This document shows, one piece after another, positions 11,985 through 24,299 of a stretch of 64,000 nt of DNA. The position numbers and the translations under genes are program-made. The notes under the pieces were generated by a model. That model was not told the DNA's origin. It worked only from the letters and a program-made list of their open reading frames with translations, and did not search any database. Source of the stretch: Nymphaea colorata (taxonomy: Eukaryota; Streptophyta; Magnoliopsida; Nymphaeales; Nymphaeaceae); assembly GCF_008831285.2 (NCBI RefSeq), contig NC_045147.1:11659427-11723426 (forward strand), in the 5' to 3' direction. Each line of letters opens with the position of its first letter. The first letter of the stretch is position 1.

Positions 11985-12052
11985 GCGCCTGAGCCCTTGT
12001 GGTGGTACCAAATGGTAGCGTAATGCAACGTCGAGGGTTCGAAATCTGATAT
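11985..12052 (+). other. tRNA-like B-box sequence, possible SINE head
   Basis: GGTGGTACCAAATGGTAGCG is followed, about 15 bases on, by GAGGGTTCGAAATCTG, which matches the RNA polymerase III B-box core GGTTCGA. Plant SINEs often start with such a tRNA-derived head. The A-box is poor and no tRNA cloverleaf could be drawn, so this is tentative. Confidence 0.3.
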
Positions 12053-12084
12053 ATGAAGAGGACCTCCTTTTAGACATGTTCACT

Positions 12085-12545
12085 ATCTCTCTCCTCACGA
12101 AGCCCCCAACCGCCTCCCGCTCTCCACTCGCTACCCCTCACACCCGCTCTCGGCCGCCTCTCCCCTGATCTCAGGGCTACTGGAAGCCCTGTCCGGCCAC
12201 CTCCCTCGACGCTCTCCTCTTGCTCGCACCGGTACCCCTCTCTCTCTCTCCCTCTCTCTCGCTCTCGCGTTTTGCTTTGGCTCCACGGCCGATGCATTTG
12301 GCGAGGTTTCCCTTTCAATCGGCCCCATGGCCGACTGCTTCTATGTATGTGGTTTTTTTGCCTTTTTGCTTATGGAGCTGCCGGAGGGCAGCCCGTTTCC
12401 TCCACGAAGGGGCTGCCGGAGCAGCCCCGGTTTCAGTCGGCCCCATGGCCGACTGCTTTTGTTCATTTTTTTTACTTATTTTGTTTAAGTAGCTGCCGGA
12501 AGCCAGCCCCTTTTTCTCTCTCTACACGAGGGTCCCAACTCTCTT
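12085..12545 (+). repeat. GC- and CT-rich leader with ~113-bp tandem duplication
   Basis: A locally GC-rich stretch with a (TC)n run at about 12239-12270. Two copies of a ~113-bp unit start near 12317 and 12430. Both carry TCGGCCCCATGGCCGACTGC, a near-palindrome, then a T-rich run, then GAGCTGCCGGA/TAGCTGCCGGA and an AGCCC word. It lies 1.2 kb upstream of the PPR gene and may be its promoter/5' leader, though that link is inferred from position only. Confidence 0.55.
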
Positions 12546-13720
12546 GAGAGTTGACTGTTCGGCAAAACTTGGTGACTTGCAGACACAGCAAGAAAAAGGA
12601 GAGCTCAATCATGGTTCACCTCGCAAATAAACACTGAAAGAGTGGGTGAGGCATTTCATCGAATGCACTTCGGCTTTTACGATGGCTTCTTGATACCTCT
12701 TACTAAGGGGATTGATTTGTGCTTGTCTAATGACATCTATGAATCATGCTGGATTTATTTTCACAGAAAGCCCGATGAGAGTTTGTAGGACGAGTCTCTA
12801 TTATGTTTGTGTCCTATTGTGGTTGGTATGAAATGAATGATGGTCTTATGTGGAAAACAATTGATGGAGGAGCTGTGGGATTAATTATGTGTTGTGGGAG
12901 TATCAAGCCCTTGAAGTGATTCAGGAACAGATTCTACTTCACAGGCAGTTTAGTCATTTGATCTGTTCCAGAAGGGCTAGAGGAAGTAAGAGAAAATAAT
13001 TATATACATTGTGGTTGAAAGCAGCCTTGTAGCATGGTTACCTGAAGGAAATACTACTGTCAATTTAAAGATCCTTGTTGATCATTCTTGCTCAAGAACA
13101 TAAGGCGAAATGGAAACACGAGAAGGATAGAAGTGAATAAGTGGTAGCCGAAGTGGTCTGGTAGAATGTCTAGCAGTAAAGGAACATATGGTAAGAAGTC
13201 CATTGCTGATCTTACTTCTATAAGGACCCATGGTGATTCGAGAGATTACATGCCATGTACTACAGTTGGACTCAAGAAAACAGAATTAATTGTATTTGTT
13301 TTTATGTGACATATATCATTTTAACATCTCCGGTGATAAATTTAGAATTCTTACAGGTCACACCATTCTCCTTGAAGCATCAATTTTAGCATATCTTAGC
13401 AGCTTCATAATTTTTTTTTCTCGTTAAAGCATAGAAGTGATAGCAGGTATCTAATGTTTTGTGATTGGTACTTGAGCGTGTGAGCATCCTTCTGAGTCTA
13501 ATGGGTTAGAAAAATGTTCCGTTGAACCTTGAGCTCTTTTTTTCTTTTTGTAATGATACTTCTCGGACTGCCTTAAGCTATATTTTGAATTTTACTAATT
13601 TTTGCTAAAATTAAATTTTTGTCCCATATCATTTAGGAATATGCATTGTTTGTATTCACATTTTAATGTGCCAATGTCTTGCACTCGTTTACTTGGTGCA
13701 GGATAGGGGATTTTAAATCC
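12546..13720 (+). other. Probable 5' UTR/intron region of the PPR gene
   Basis: No open frame of note. A good acceptor (TTACTTGGTGCAG) ends at 13701, 20 bases upstream of the chosen PPR start codon, suggesting that a spliced 5' leader precedes the single coding exon. Confidence 0.4.
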
Positions 13721-14602
13721 ATGAGGACTCTGATTTGGAAGTGTCAGCATTGGGATAGTGTTTGGATGAGCAAGCATTTGGTTTTTTTGGTGAAGAACCC
13801 ATTGACCAAGGATTCAGTTGCTCGGGTTGTGGAGATCGTGAATTCGGCCAGTGGTGGTTGCTGTAAGTCAGGCATCCACAGCTTGATCAGCTATCTCTCA
13901 AGGGCTAGTTTGTTTGACTTGGCTGTCCTCGTCATGGAAAAGACGGCTAAAAGGACCTCTTACTACAATCTGTTGATAGGCGCAAAGTGTCGAAATGGCA
14001 GTTTTGAAGATGCGAGGCATCTTCTTGATGAGATGAAAGGAATGGGGTGTGATCCAAATGTCAAATCGTATAATTTTCTGCTGGGAAGTCTATGCAAGAG
14101 TGGGAAGATTGCTGAAGCTTGTGAACTCATTGAGATAATGGAGCATTCAGGATATCAACCAGATGAGATTACATATGAAATAATTGCTTATCATGCTTGT
14201 AGAATCGGGAGGATGGATTTTGCGACTGAGTTCCTGGACAGAATGCTGCTCGAAGGGCTAAGCCCTCGATTCACTACTTATGCTGCATTTGTGAAAGGAT
14301 ACTTCTACTCTGGTCAGGTTCATGGTGCTCATAGATTTGTGGCTGAGATGTGTTACAAGGATAAATCTTCGGCGAATATGAACTATAGTCTGCTTGCTAG
14401 TCTGTTTCAGAAATCAGGAAAATTTGTGGATGGATACTCGATTCTGGTGGAGATGATGGAGAAAGGACTGAAGCCAAATTTCCCTGTATTTGTGAAGTTG
14501 GTGAAGAATCTGCATCATTCTGGAAGAAGGGATATGGCCAAGGATTTAAAAGTGAGATTTTCTAAATTTGCTGGGGTTGTGTGTAAAACGAGTGGTGGGT
14601 GA
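13721..14602 (+). CDS. P-class pentatricopeptide repeat (PPR) protein
   Basis: Single coding exon, 293 aa from the ATG at 13721 (MRTLIWKC). An earlier in-frame ATG at 13679 lies before a likely acceptor at 13701, so it is not favoured. Five consecutive 35-residue PPR motifs span about residues 79-253; typical anchors are SYYNLLIGAKCRNGSFEDA, SYNFLLGSLCKSGKIAEA and ITYEIIAYHACRIGRMDFA. All motifs are of P length, with no PLS pattern and no E or DYW editing tail. PPR proteins bind organellar RNA; the N-terminal ~25 residues contain basic residues and few acidic ones, which would fit organelle targeting but do not prove it. It is short for the family, so it may be a small PPR protein or a shortened copy. 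It points the opposite way to the SDR genes around it. Confidence 0.85.
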   Translation: MRTLIWKCQHWDSVWMSKHLVFLVKNPLTKDSVARVVEIVNSASGGCCKSGIHSLISYLSRASLFDLAVLVMEKTAKRTSYYNLLIGAKCRNGSFEDARHLLDEMKGMGCDPNVKSYNFLLGSLCKSGKIAEACELIEIMEHSGYQPDEITYEIIAYHACRIGRMDFATEFLDRMLLEGLSPRFTTYAAFVKGYFYSGQVHGAHRFVAEMCYKDKSSANMNYSLLASLFQKSGKFVDGYSILVEMMEKGLKPNFPVFVKLVKNLHHSGRRDMAKDLKVRFSKFAGVVCKTSGG

Positions 14603-15234
14603 AGTTACTCTTCAGCAGGTGAAAAGTTCAGTGAACGTTAGCAAATTTTTGATCTGCTTATGCTGCTTCAAGAATGACAAGGATGCCAATGCTGATAGTC
14701 TTTTAGGCGAGGAAAAAAGGCGAAAATCCTTGTCGGCAGTTTGACTACTATGCCCAGCATGCTACAGAGTACAAGAAAAGGGCACATCTGCAAATGCTTT
14801 GAGTCATTGACAGAGCATCTGACAGGTAGGAATTGATTTAAAGATGTGTCAGATTTGTTGTTTTGCTTTCTTTTGTTTCTTAGGATAAATTCTTCTGTTC
14901 CAGGTCCAATACCAATGACCATGTGTGCAGAAATATTTGCTCCTCGAGGATGCACTGGCACATATTATTTGCGCATCATTGATACACGTGGTGCAACCAA
15001 TGGACATTGGAAATACACAATCACCCACCTAAAATTATGCAAGCCAGTTGATTCTGGTCCTATTTTCATTGGCCACCTTAACCATAAGGGGCATGTGAGA
15101 AAACAGAAAAACAGGTGGGAGGATCTGATAGCTCCAACAAGTCTGCTAGTTTCTACTCATTTTTACTTCTTAATAGCAGTGTGTGATGAATCAGTTCTCT
15201 CTTGTATCTTTGTGCACTAGAACCACTAACTTCG

Positions 15235-15618
15235 TTGAGTGGCTGCCTTAGATTGTGAGATGTTTGGAGGGGGGAGTGATGGAACATTGGATCTTTATGC
15301 AAGGAATTTGTCTTGTTGATGAAGACAAAGAAGTGCTTTTTCTGGCCTATGTCCAACATGAGATTGCTGTCTCAGATTATAGGTACTGCATGTCTTTGGA
15401 TAGGGCATCTAAATGTTTGGTTTCTATGAACTGATTGATAAACTTTGTATTTTTTCAGAAGTGAAATTACTGGAATTACAGAAGCTGATTTTGCCAATGC
15501 ACTGCCACTGAGTCAAGTAAGAAATATTATTCGAAATATCTTATATAATGGAGAATCAATAGGCAGGGTCCACCTAAATGATGGCAGTGCGAGTGCTCTT
15601 GTTGGGCGTGTTAGATGA
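15235..15618 (+). pseudogene. Possible coding exons of an unrecognised gene
   Basis: A frame running to GATTATAG at about 15381 is open from about 15254 (a stop lies just upstream). After a candidate intron (GT at 15382, TTTTTTCAG acceptor ending near 15460) it continues with SEITGITEADFANALPLSQ and stops at about 15618. The residue mix looks protein-like, and the splice sites preserve the frame. I do not recognise the family. It could be a decayed gene fragment, or 3' exons of a transcript sharing the PPR strand. Confidence 0.3.
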
Positions 15619-16726
15619 CCTTACTTGTCCTGAGATGCACTATCCTGTCCATTTGATCATTGTTGGTTTCTAATTTTGCTTTTAATGTTCTCCACAATTG
15701 TAATTTTCAGATTTATATAATGGCCTTAGGGCTCGTCAGAACGTTTTTATTATCCCATCTTGAAGATTGATTTTCATGTACTGGGTTGATTTTTTTTGGC
15801 TGCTGATTTAGTATATCAAACCATATCTTCATATGGTCATATCTGAAAATGGTATCTGTTCAGATCATTTAGTGCAATCTTATATCAACTGTACATGCAT
15901 TACAAACATTCATATGTGTGTGTGTGTGTGTGTGTGCACGGAGAGGGAGGGAAGGGGAGTTTAAGAGGTAGTTTTTAATCTATGTTCGGAGTGCACAACT
16001 AGCTTCTACTACCAAAATTTTGACCCTTTTTTTTTTATGTTGGTTGCATTTTCCGAGGCAGGTTCAAGTTACATTGCATAATTTGAGACTCTGGTTTCGT
16101 AGCTGATCACCACTAATGCACAACATTGTTCACTAAATATAAGCTTGACATTCTCCTTCTACTACAGAAACACTTCAGAAGATCTTATATTGATGTGAAG
16201 GAACCATATCGTCACTCGTCAAGTATCATATTCAAGATTACTTGGGTAAATTGCATTTGGACATTGGATAATTAAGATAGAGATCAGACATGATATTGTA
16301 CTGGAGAAAATCTCTATATATTAGTAAAGATGGATGTACAGAAAATATCCTTGATTTGGCAGAAGGCCAATTGTGCTGTGAAATTTCGCCCAACGTAGCA
16401 GAAACACGGATACTTTTTACATAGACCTATAAAATAACTGTTTTCTCTTTCTGTCTGACCCACCACAAAAATGCTAGTGCAGCGGTTTGTTTTATTAAGT
16501 TTGACTAACTGTAATTTCATGTTGAGTAGCTGCACTTTCCTACTTGTGGAAAAGTACACATAATGAACCAAATCCCTCATCAAAAGATTGGGGCAGACTC
16601 ACAGACTGCATTTCGGTTCTGCATTTTTGTATTGCATGGATATATCCCAATGTTTAGAGTGTTCCTTTGGCCAAACATGTTTTGAAATTACAAGGATAAC
16701 TTTGCTACATGTATGGCAACAAGGCT

Positions 16727-16874
16727 GTGGGAAAAACACGTTTGGACGCTGAGCGAATTCTATAGGCAGGACAATAAAGAGCAGGATCGCCTGTGGGAGA
16801 AACACAGCACGACACTGGAGATAAGAAACCAGGAGCGAATTCTACACGGCAAAACAATAAAGAGCAGAATCATA
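16727..16874 (+). repeat. ~81-bp tandem duplication
   Basis: GAGCGAATTCTA..GGCA.GACAATAAAGAGCAG occurs at about 16752 and again at about 16833, each preceded by TGGGA.AAACAC. Two imperfect units only. Confidence 0.65.
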
Positions 16875-17473
16875 ATGAGATTGAAAGGAGATACAGCTGA
16901 AATTAACCAGAAAGAGATTTCGTAAGCCCACATTGAAATATTCCGGCCTGTACCTTCTAAAATGCCGGTAGGAATGGGAAGAACTACTGTTAACAATGCG
17001 GCAAAATCTGGCTGCAAGGAGGGCTTTGTTGATTTGGGCTAAGGGGTCGTAAGCTACATCCTCTTCCTTTCATTATGCGTTTTGAGCTTCTCCGTTACCT
17101 CTTCCTCATAATCAACCACGAACATTTTTCTAGAGTTGGAAGGTATTATAGCTTGAGAAAAAGTTAAAAAAAATTGTGATTCGGTTGGCAAATGGGAACC
17201 TAAGTGCAAATTAGTGACCCAACTCAGATTCGTTTTAGTAATGAAACTCTGCAGAATGTCCAACTAAAATGCAACCTACTGAAGATTTTTAAACGATGAA
17301 ATTGCAATTACATCACAAAGTATCCAGAAATGAAGAAACATAAATGAAAGATATTGGGACGGATTCACGAGCCTGTAGATAGATGACCAGCGGTCCACTG
17401 CTCACTTATTGAGCACGAAAATCAAACAAACACAACAAGTTTGGCTTGGAAACCGAAAGCTATTTGGTGATCA

Positions 17474-20400
17474 TTAAAAGCCAACATCCTTGCTCTCGAG
17501 GAAGTTGTGGCCGGAAGGTCCACCGGGAGGGAGGAGAGCAACGCGCACCAAATAGGCGGCGCCTTCGGCCGGAGAGATATCGCCGATGCCAAAGTTCATA
17601 TCAGTCATCACGTAGCCAGGGTGCACGCTGTTGACGCAAGCTTTGTCATGCAATTGAAGGGCCAAGAGCCTCGTGTATGCATTCAACGAAATCTTGGAGA
17701 TGGAGTAAGTGGGAAGGTTACTGGGCCACCTGTCCATCCCCTTCTCAGACTTCACATCTTCAAGAAACATGTCCAACACCTGATCGATCTTTTCCTCTGT
17801 TAAGTTCACCGTATGGCACAGTTGCTTCCTTAACTCTTCATCCCTTAGAGGCTGCGACACCAACATCGTTGATCTATTCACAAACCTCATTCCCAAGTAA
17901 TTTTTTACATTTTAGAATGTGTAACTTTCATTTTAAGAAAGCTAGGATAGAATTGTCTATATATATAGTGATTGGTAGAAACCAGATAGGTCAGAGACAA
18001 AATCCAGACCCTTTAAATATGACATTTAAAATGTTTTTTCTTGAAATCTAACCTTACTAATATGAAGTATTAGTAAAAGTTAATATTCAAGAATGGGAGT
18101 CTTACCCACAGTAGCCCATATCTGGATGAGACGTTGACAATCCTTGGCTTGTGAGAAGAGGGGCGCAGGAGAGGGAGCAAAGCCTTGGTCAACCTCTTGG
18201 TTCCATAGAAGTTGGTCTCCAGGCAGCCCCTAGCCGACTTGTATCTGTCTGAGGTCCCGTTCGCCCATACAAGATGTCCCTGTGCAAAATCGTTTTCGCA
18301 AGGTTAATGGAGAAGGATAATTAAAATTTTAACTGTTTTTTTTTTTTGTTTTTGTGGTGACTTGAGTGTTCTGAGATCTATCAACTCTTCAGCACCCTAA
18401 TCACCTGTTCTATAAGTGCTCATTTATTAAATTGTATCTATGTTTTCTAGTGGGTCGGCTAATGAACAGTACATGACTCGACATACTCAACTCGAATCCA
18501 TCTCGTTTGAGTAAACAAGTTCACACTCCGGTTCGAACTCATCTTGTCTGAGGAAGTTGAACAGAAACGCTAGACTGTGGCACGATTAGTTGAAATTCTT
18601 TTAGAAGATGGTGATATATGGGAGGTTGAGATCTGCTCTCTCTTTTTATCATGTTTATAGGGTTAGGGTTTAGGGCTGATTCAAGACTTGAGTGAAAAGC
18701 CATACACATGTAAACTAGAATGTTGTGTAACTACTATTTACAGTCAAAATGAATGACACTCACACGAATCAAATTGATGACCAAACTTTCACCGGCCTAC
18801 CAATCTGACCAGGAGTCCTATAACTGATAAAAATACCGACTTACAGACAAGCATCCTTTCACGTCAGCCGACATTAAAATAGTGGCATGAATTTTATGAG
18901 GCCAACAAAAGTTATTGGACTGGTAGGGCTGTGATAAATTTTCTTTTTGAATTATTTGTAGTTACCTTTTCATTCCATTAATGGGCGTGATATATGGTAC
19001 AATCCTATGAGTGATAACAATATTGACTTGGGAACTTAAATGCATGTTGACCAATGTGCATGCATGGTTATCGGCTTGGCTGCTGATCTCTTGGGTGTGC
19101 CTTGAAAGCCACTTGCTCAGAGTAAAAAAACTTTTGGCTAAAAGGTACTATTTATAAAATTTTAAATTTTTAAGGAGCACCAATGTATAAATGAAAAAAA
19201 AAAATCTCAGAAACATTAATATAAAAATAAAAAGTTTTTTAATGTTAGTGTGGGCAATTGCCTACATGTAGCTCACACCAGCCTCCGCCCCAAGATAGCA
19301 ATAAGACATATTTATCAAACATTATGTTTTATTAATTTAAACAATTTTTTGGAATAACTTTATGAGACAGTAACAATGAGTTACTACTAATAAACGAGCC
19401 CTTAGCATTTACACTACCTTAATTAGGTAGCTTTTCAAGGCTCAAGATCATCATCCCCATATGCACAATAACCAAACACCTAAAGCATGAATTCTGTCCT
19501 TACAGGAGGGATAGCCCTAGTTAGGGGCACGGCAAACATCACCTTGACTGCTTATTTCGAGCAAATCGTGTTTGCGTAGACTTGCAAGTTAATTTCAAAC
19601 AACAACACGAACTCAATAGTATTCAACACATACTCACATGCGAACTTAGAAATTGACGGCTGTGAGCCTACTTAAAAAGATGGTGGGCTGTTAATATACA
19701 TTCCTTTCTGGTAGCTTTTAAGATTGAGGATTTTTTTTTTCCTTTTTAATGTTTGCTTGAGAGAAAATGTTTACTTGAGAGAAACCGTCTTTTATGTAAA
19801 CGTATCAACGCCATATCCTCGTGTCTTGAAGGTTTTGGTTTGCTTTGAGACTTGAGTGGACATGAAGTCACCTTTCAATTCGAGTATCACGCTTACTACT
19901 GTTTGCAATTTATAGTAATAACATTACTGAAACGTGATAGCAGCTATGATATTCAAACTTCAAAGACGTAATTGAACTACACCCCTTAGACAACCTTCTC
20001 CTTGTAATTTTTCCTTTTTGGTAAAAAATGCTGATTCATGGCACACAACTAGAAAGGTAGCCATATTGAGCGCATGAAGCCGTATTGCTTTAATAAATAA
20101 TCCGACAACTGCAATTTGTCGGCCCACTTGTTATAAAATCTTAGTGAGGTAACACTTACCACCGTATTTGCTTTTCATTTTTAAATTAAAATCATTTTAA
20201 TTAAATTTTTTCATTTAAAAAAAATTTTAATTACCTTCTCGCTTCTTTAAAACAAAAAATATTCAATGTTCAGATAGCAGTCATGGGCACCAAATCTATA
20301 CAGTGTCCAGCTTGAGTGCTAGGCAACCGGATATGTACTCAAGCATAGGCATTCCTACTACTTATTATGAAACATAATTTAAAAAACCTGATTAGGGAAA

Positions 20401-22862
20401 CCGAAAAGTGAGGCTGCGCACCGGGCTGGGCCGCCGCGGGGTACTCGGTTACCCGACTCTACTCAGGCTCGGGAAAAAGGGACCCGGCCCGGCCCGATAA
20501 ACTCCATTCAGGCCCGATAATTGGTTTTTTAAATCTTTTTATTAATATATATATATATATATATATATATTATTTTATCACAATTAATTATATTTATATA
20601 TTATCTTATATTAAAAAATATATTTTTAAAATTTAATCAGGCTGAGCCCCGTTTTTGGATGTCGGGCTGGCCCGAGCTCGACCCGTTATCAAGCTGACCC
20701 GAGCCCGTTATCGGGCCAGTCCGGCCCAATGCAGGCTTACCGAAAAAGGTTTCACAAACAAAAGATTTATTTCTGACTCAATACCAATGGCGCTGAGTGG
20801 TTGACATAATGAGTTTGTGGACCTGAATATGTGTGTGTGTGTGAATATGTGCGTAAGTTCTTTTTCTTTATTTTGATGTAAAAATAATTTGAATTTAACA
20901 GGAAGGTGAAGTAGATACGGAAGATTTTTCTCTCAGACATAATATTTCATGGGAGTATTAAATCTACCTCTCTAACTCTCAAATTCATTTAGCTCATCTG
21001 ACTGCACAATCCACTAGCAATATAATGCACAAGTTTTTCCCCTTAATTCCTGACCCATAGAAAATAATTAAATAAAACACAAACTTGAAAAAAATTCTTT
21101 AAAACCGTCCATTGTGATATCTAGCAATGCATTTTTAAGAATGAAAGATCAACCGCCTAAAATTTCTGAATATTGAAAGGCCCGGATACCAGATTATTCA
21201 AGGAAAAAGTTATAGGCATCCATTCATCTAATCTAGTCCTCACACATGCAATTAGGTTTTCCAATTAACAACTTTGGCAAATTGATCTAAGAAAAGGAAT
21301 TCATCGCATAGAATCCTTGCTTAAAGCATCACATATTGTTTAAATGGCCAGTATGCTGTTGAAGTTGGAAACCGGTCTACAAAATTCTCTTGCTGCCAAT
21401 TGTGCTCACATGACGTCCAGTTTCAATAAACAATAAAAAAAGCAAGTTGTAGACCATTCAAGGAGGTGTCATGCGATTATCAATATGAAATATTAGCTTA
21501 TTTTTTTAGATTAGGGAAAGAGAGAGAGAGAGGATGCAACCGGCAACCCCAGTGGCTTAGGGACATTGTGATTGACGTGGGCAGTTGCGGACTTCAATTT
21601 TTTTAAAATTCTTTATTTTTAAATATATATGTATATATATAGTGCCCCATCAAATTTAAGTATTTTTAAACAAGTGCCTCTCCAACATTTTTTTTTGACT
21701 TCACTACTATGCAACCCCGTTGTCCTGAAAGTTTATAGGGCTTCACCTTCAACCCTTGTACTCTCTAAGACCCCTAGTAATCTCAACACCGAATAAGACC
21801 CTTTGTACTCTCAACGCCGACTAAAACACATTATCCAAGTGCTGCGGGACTACACTCTTAACACCTATGGTCCGACCAGCTATGCTACACAACAGTTTTG
21901 GAAGAGAGGAAGAGAGAGAAGACCCTCAACCCCCAACAGTTTGAAAAATTGTGCAATGGTTAAAATACACTCAATAAAATAAAAAAAAACTTTTGAAAAT
22001 AATAAAATTGTGAAAAAGTTTAAAAAATCTGAATTACTTTATATAAAAAAAAAAACTCTAATCCCAGATGTCTGTACACGCAATGCGATCTCTATGTCCA
22101 TGTGAGCCACGTTCGGTATTCAAACAGCGATAGATCCACTGCTCTCGTTGACAATAGAGAGGGAGAACAGAGAGTACCATGACAGCTCTTTTGTCGTTAT
22201 CGTCACTTTCCACGGCGCCCCAATCTATCGCCGAGTTGTTAACACCAGCATTATTTACCTACAGTCAAACCATGCAGATCCATCACCTGATAAACACAAG
22301 GATCAGTGATCTCCTTCCAACACAACATGTAAAAAAGTTTACCAGAATATCGACGAATCCAACATGTTGCTTCAACCAATCGACGAAATCCATCACACTC
22401 TGCTGCTGAGTGATATCCAGAGTGTGGAAGATGATCTTCTTCTTCCCTGCTTCCGCTGCTTCTTGCAGGAAGAGTTGAGCAGGTTCTGAGAGTCGCTCCT
22501 GCGGCTTGCGAGCAGTCATGACGACGGTGAGCCCCTTGTCTGCGAGCTGCCTGCACACCTCCAGCCCGATCCCTCTGCTCGCTCCCGTCACCACCGCCAC
22601 CGTCTCCTCACTCCACCACTCTGCTCCATCTTCTGCCTGCAACCAAGAAAACAAACACCATAGATCTGTGATTTCATTGTAGCACAGAACAGCGGCTGCT
22701 TTGGCGTAATTACTCTCACAGTGGCTAACTTCTGAATTGCTGAACGCTTTGATCAAGTTCAGAAACAGCAAAGAAGAAATCGAACCAAAGTAGCCCCTGC
22801 TGCATGCTTAATTTCTAAACATCCTAAATAAATCAACTAAAATTCTTCACTGCTCTCACCAT
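17474..22862 (-). CDS. SDR gene 3: NAD(P)H-dependent short-chain dehydrogenase, SDR114C-like
   Basis: Coding exons in transcript order: 22860-22862 (ATG only), 22343-22636, 22178-22258, 18106-18279, 17474-17851; phase-0 GT..AG introns. Intron 3 is 3.9 kb and holds several repeats. The product is 309 aa. It carries TGASRGIG, the classical NNAG motif (other copies have NNAA), Asn in CLETNFYG (N149), Ser in VNVSSRYG (S178), YSISK (Y233, K237), and a HPGYVMTDM loop. All catalytic residues are present. It differs from genes 1 and 2 in exon 3 and in the start of exon 4, which line the substrate pocket region in this clan, so a different substrate is likely. Its exon 4 resembles gene 4 more than genes 1 or 2. 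Confidence 0.85.
18280..22177. other. Intron 3 of SDR gene 3, repeat-filled
   Basis: No coding exon is seen. It carries a MITE-like element (20415-20745), a hAT-like tail at about 19230-19300 and several AT-rich runs. The stretches at about 18500-18615 and 20965-21195 have clear relatives at 30370-30470 and 31845-32050, so this intron was copied to the 30-32 kb region. A further stretch near 21290-21415 resembles intron 3 of SDR gene 4 (58440-58540), showing that the intron is shared by descent. Confidence 0.6.
20415..20745. repeat. MITE-like element with GGCCC-rich ends, copy 2
   Basis: Opposite orientation to the copy at 11476-11815. GC-rich ends with GGCCCG words enclose an AT core with a (AT)n run at about 20545-20570 and AATTAATTATATTTATATATTA. 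It lies inside intron 3 of SDR gene 3. Confidence 0.55.
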
Positions 22863-24299
22863 TTTTGTCCTCCCTTGTCTACCTTTATGAGAAAGCGCCG
22901 ACAGCCTCGAAAGATGCAGGATGATAATATATATATATATAATCGGACCAATATGCTAGGATTCACAATTTGGTGAACATGAGCTCCCTTACTGAGAACA
23001 TGAGCTCCCTTCCCGCGGCTCTCTCGCGACCAATATGTCTTCGTTGGCTTTATGTGAAGTTATCATCTACTTCTTCTACATTAGCATTTATTCTAAGTTC
23101 ATACATCTCTCCACGTGAGATACGTGCTTCAGCATGTCAAATAATTGAAAGCAATCATGCTTGAATTTGAGTTATCCGTTTACTATAGGTTAGTTCGATT
23201 GAATACCAAATTCTAGCATGTCACCATGACTTGTATATATTATTCCCATCCAAAATCCCATGGAGCAGAGAAGTTCAAAGCTTTACTATGAATATATTTG
23301 TGTGCAGATGAATTCGAATTTCTGTGTTTCAACTCATTTAAGAATAACAAATGAACATTTATGCAAGTAAATATTTGCCTTCTTAAATGAAATCTTAAGA
23401 AAATCTGACCAGCCCTTCTTAGTTGAAAGACCACTATTTTCAACGCTCTTATACACACCAAAAATGTCATTTACAGTGGGTGTTTGGACAAAAGAACAAT
23501 TTGTGAGTGTCTATTGAGTTTATTTTAAAACATGAAGAAGATTTATAAAAAACTATGCTCTAGTGCTTTATGAAATTGTTTAAATTTTTGGAATAAATTT
23601 ATTGAACACTTTATAGGCGAAAGCGAAAGCAACCAACATACATACACCAATGAATTTCGAGTCATTTTTGTCATTTCTGAAAAGAGAAATTAGATATTTG
23701 GGGGATTTATTTATTTTTATTTACCTTCATACTTTAGACCTTTTATGAGGATTTGTCTTTCGCATGATAGGGGCATTGGTCATTTTACATCTGTATTAAG
23801 TGGCGCATAGAGCCAAATTTGTTCAGAACCCTAATCATGATTGATATGAAATTGGCTAAAAATATGATAAGAAGACGCGTTTGTGGCAATTTTTGGTCGG
23901 GTTAGTACGTTGACATTTTTCAATTTCTATTATTATTTCCCTTAGCTTTCAATTCCTACAAGACAAAAGATAGGGATTTTTAAATTATGTGGCACATATT
24001 GGATCGCGTTTGCTTACCACACATACATTCCATTTCAATTGGAATAAAATAAAACATATTTGGTTTCCTAACATGATTGAGAGAGAGAAATTATATAGGG
24101 AGTGGGGACTTTTCCTAAAATATATTTGAAGGAGTTAATTTTTTGTTTTGTTTTGTGGAAGCAGAATTATAGTTTCAAAATTTTAACAAGAGTCAAAATA
24201 TAAATTTTCAATTAAATTAAACTAAAATTTATAATTTTGTTTGAATTTTTAAAAATATCAAGAAGGGCCGTAACCCTCCCGCCCCCCTGCTAGCTCCAC
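22863..24299. other. Region upstream of SDR gene 3
   Basis: An (AT)n run at 22926-22942, about 65-80 bp upstream of the ATG, could act as a TATA region. The first ~190 bp are duplicated at 25325-26060 in spread-out form. A hAT-like element occupies roughly 24090-24300 and abuts the exon 3 relic. No gene is recognised. Confidence 0.5.

Larger units (their letters stand above)
14603..17473. other. Region between PPR gene and SDR gene 3
   Basis: Contains the PPR 3' UTR, a possible unrecognised coding stretch (15235-15618, listed separately), a (GT)n microsatellite at about 15914-15936 and a short tandem duplication at 16727-16874. The 3' UTR of SDR gene 3 should lie just below 17473. Nothing else is recognised. 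Confidence 0.5.

Noticed and set aside
11985-12052. Functional tRNA gene
   Set aside because: Only a B-box-like word is present; no acceptor stem or anticodon arm can be paired.
12070-12547. Several frames of 65-91 aa in the GC/CT-rich leader
   Set aside because: They arise from (TC)n and the GC-rich duplication in all frames; no protein-like conservation.
14846-15220. 124-aa plus-strand frame (CAEIFAPRGCTGTYYLRIID region)
   Set aside because: Part looks protein-like, but the start is in a T-rich stretch resembling an acceptor region and I recognise no domain. Not called as a gene.
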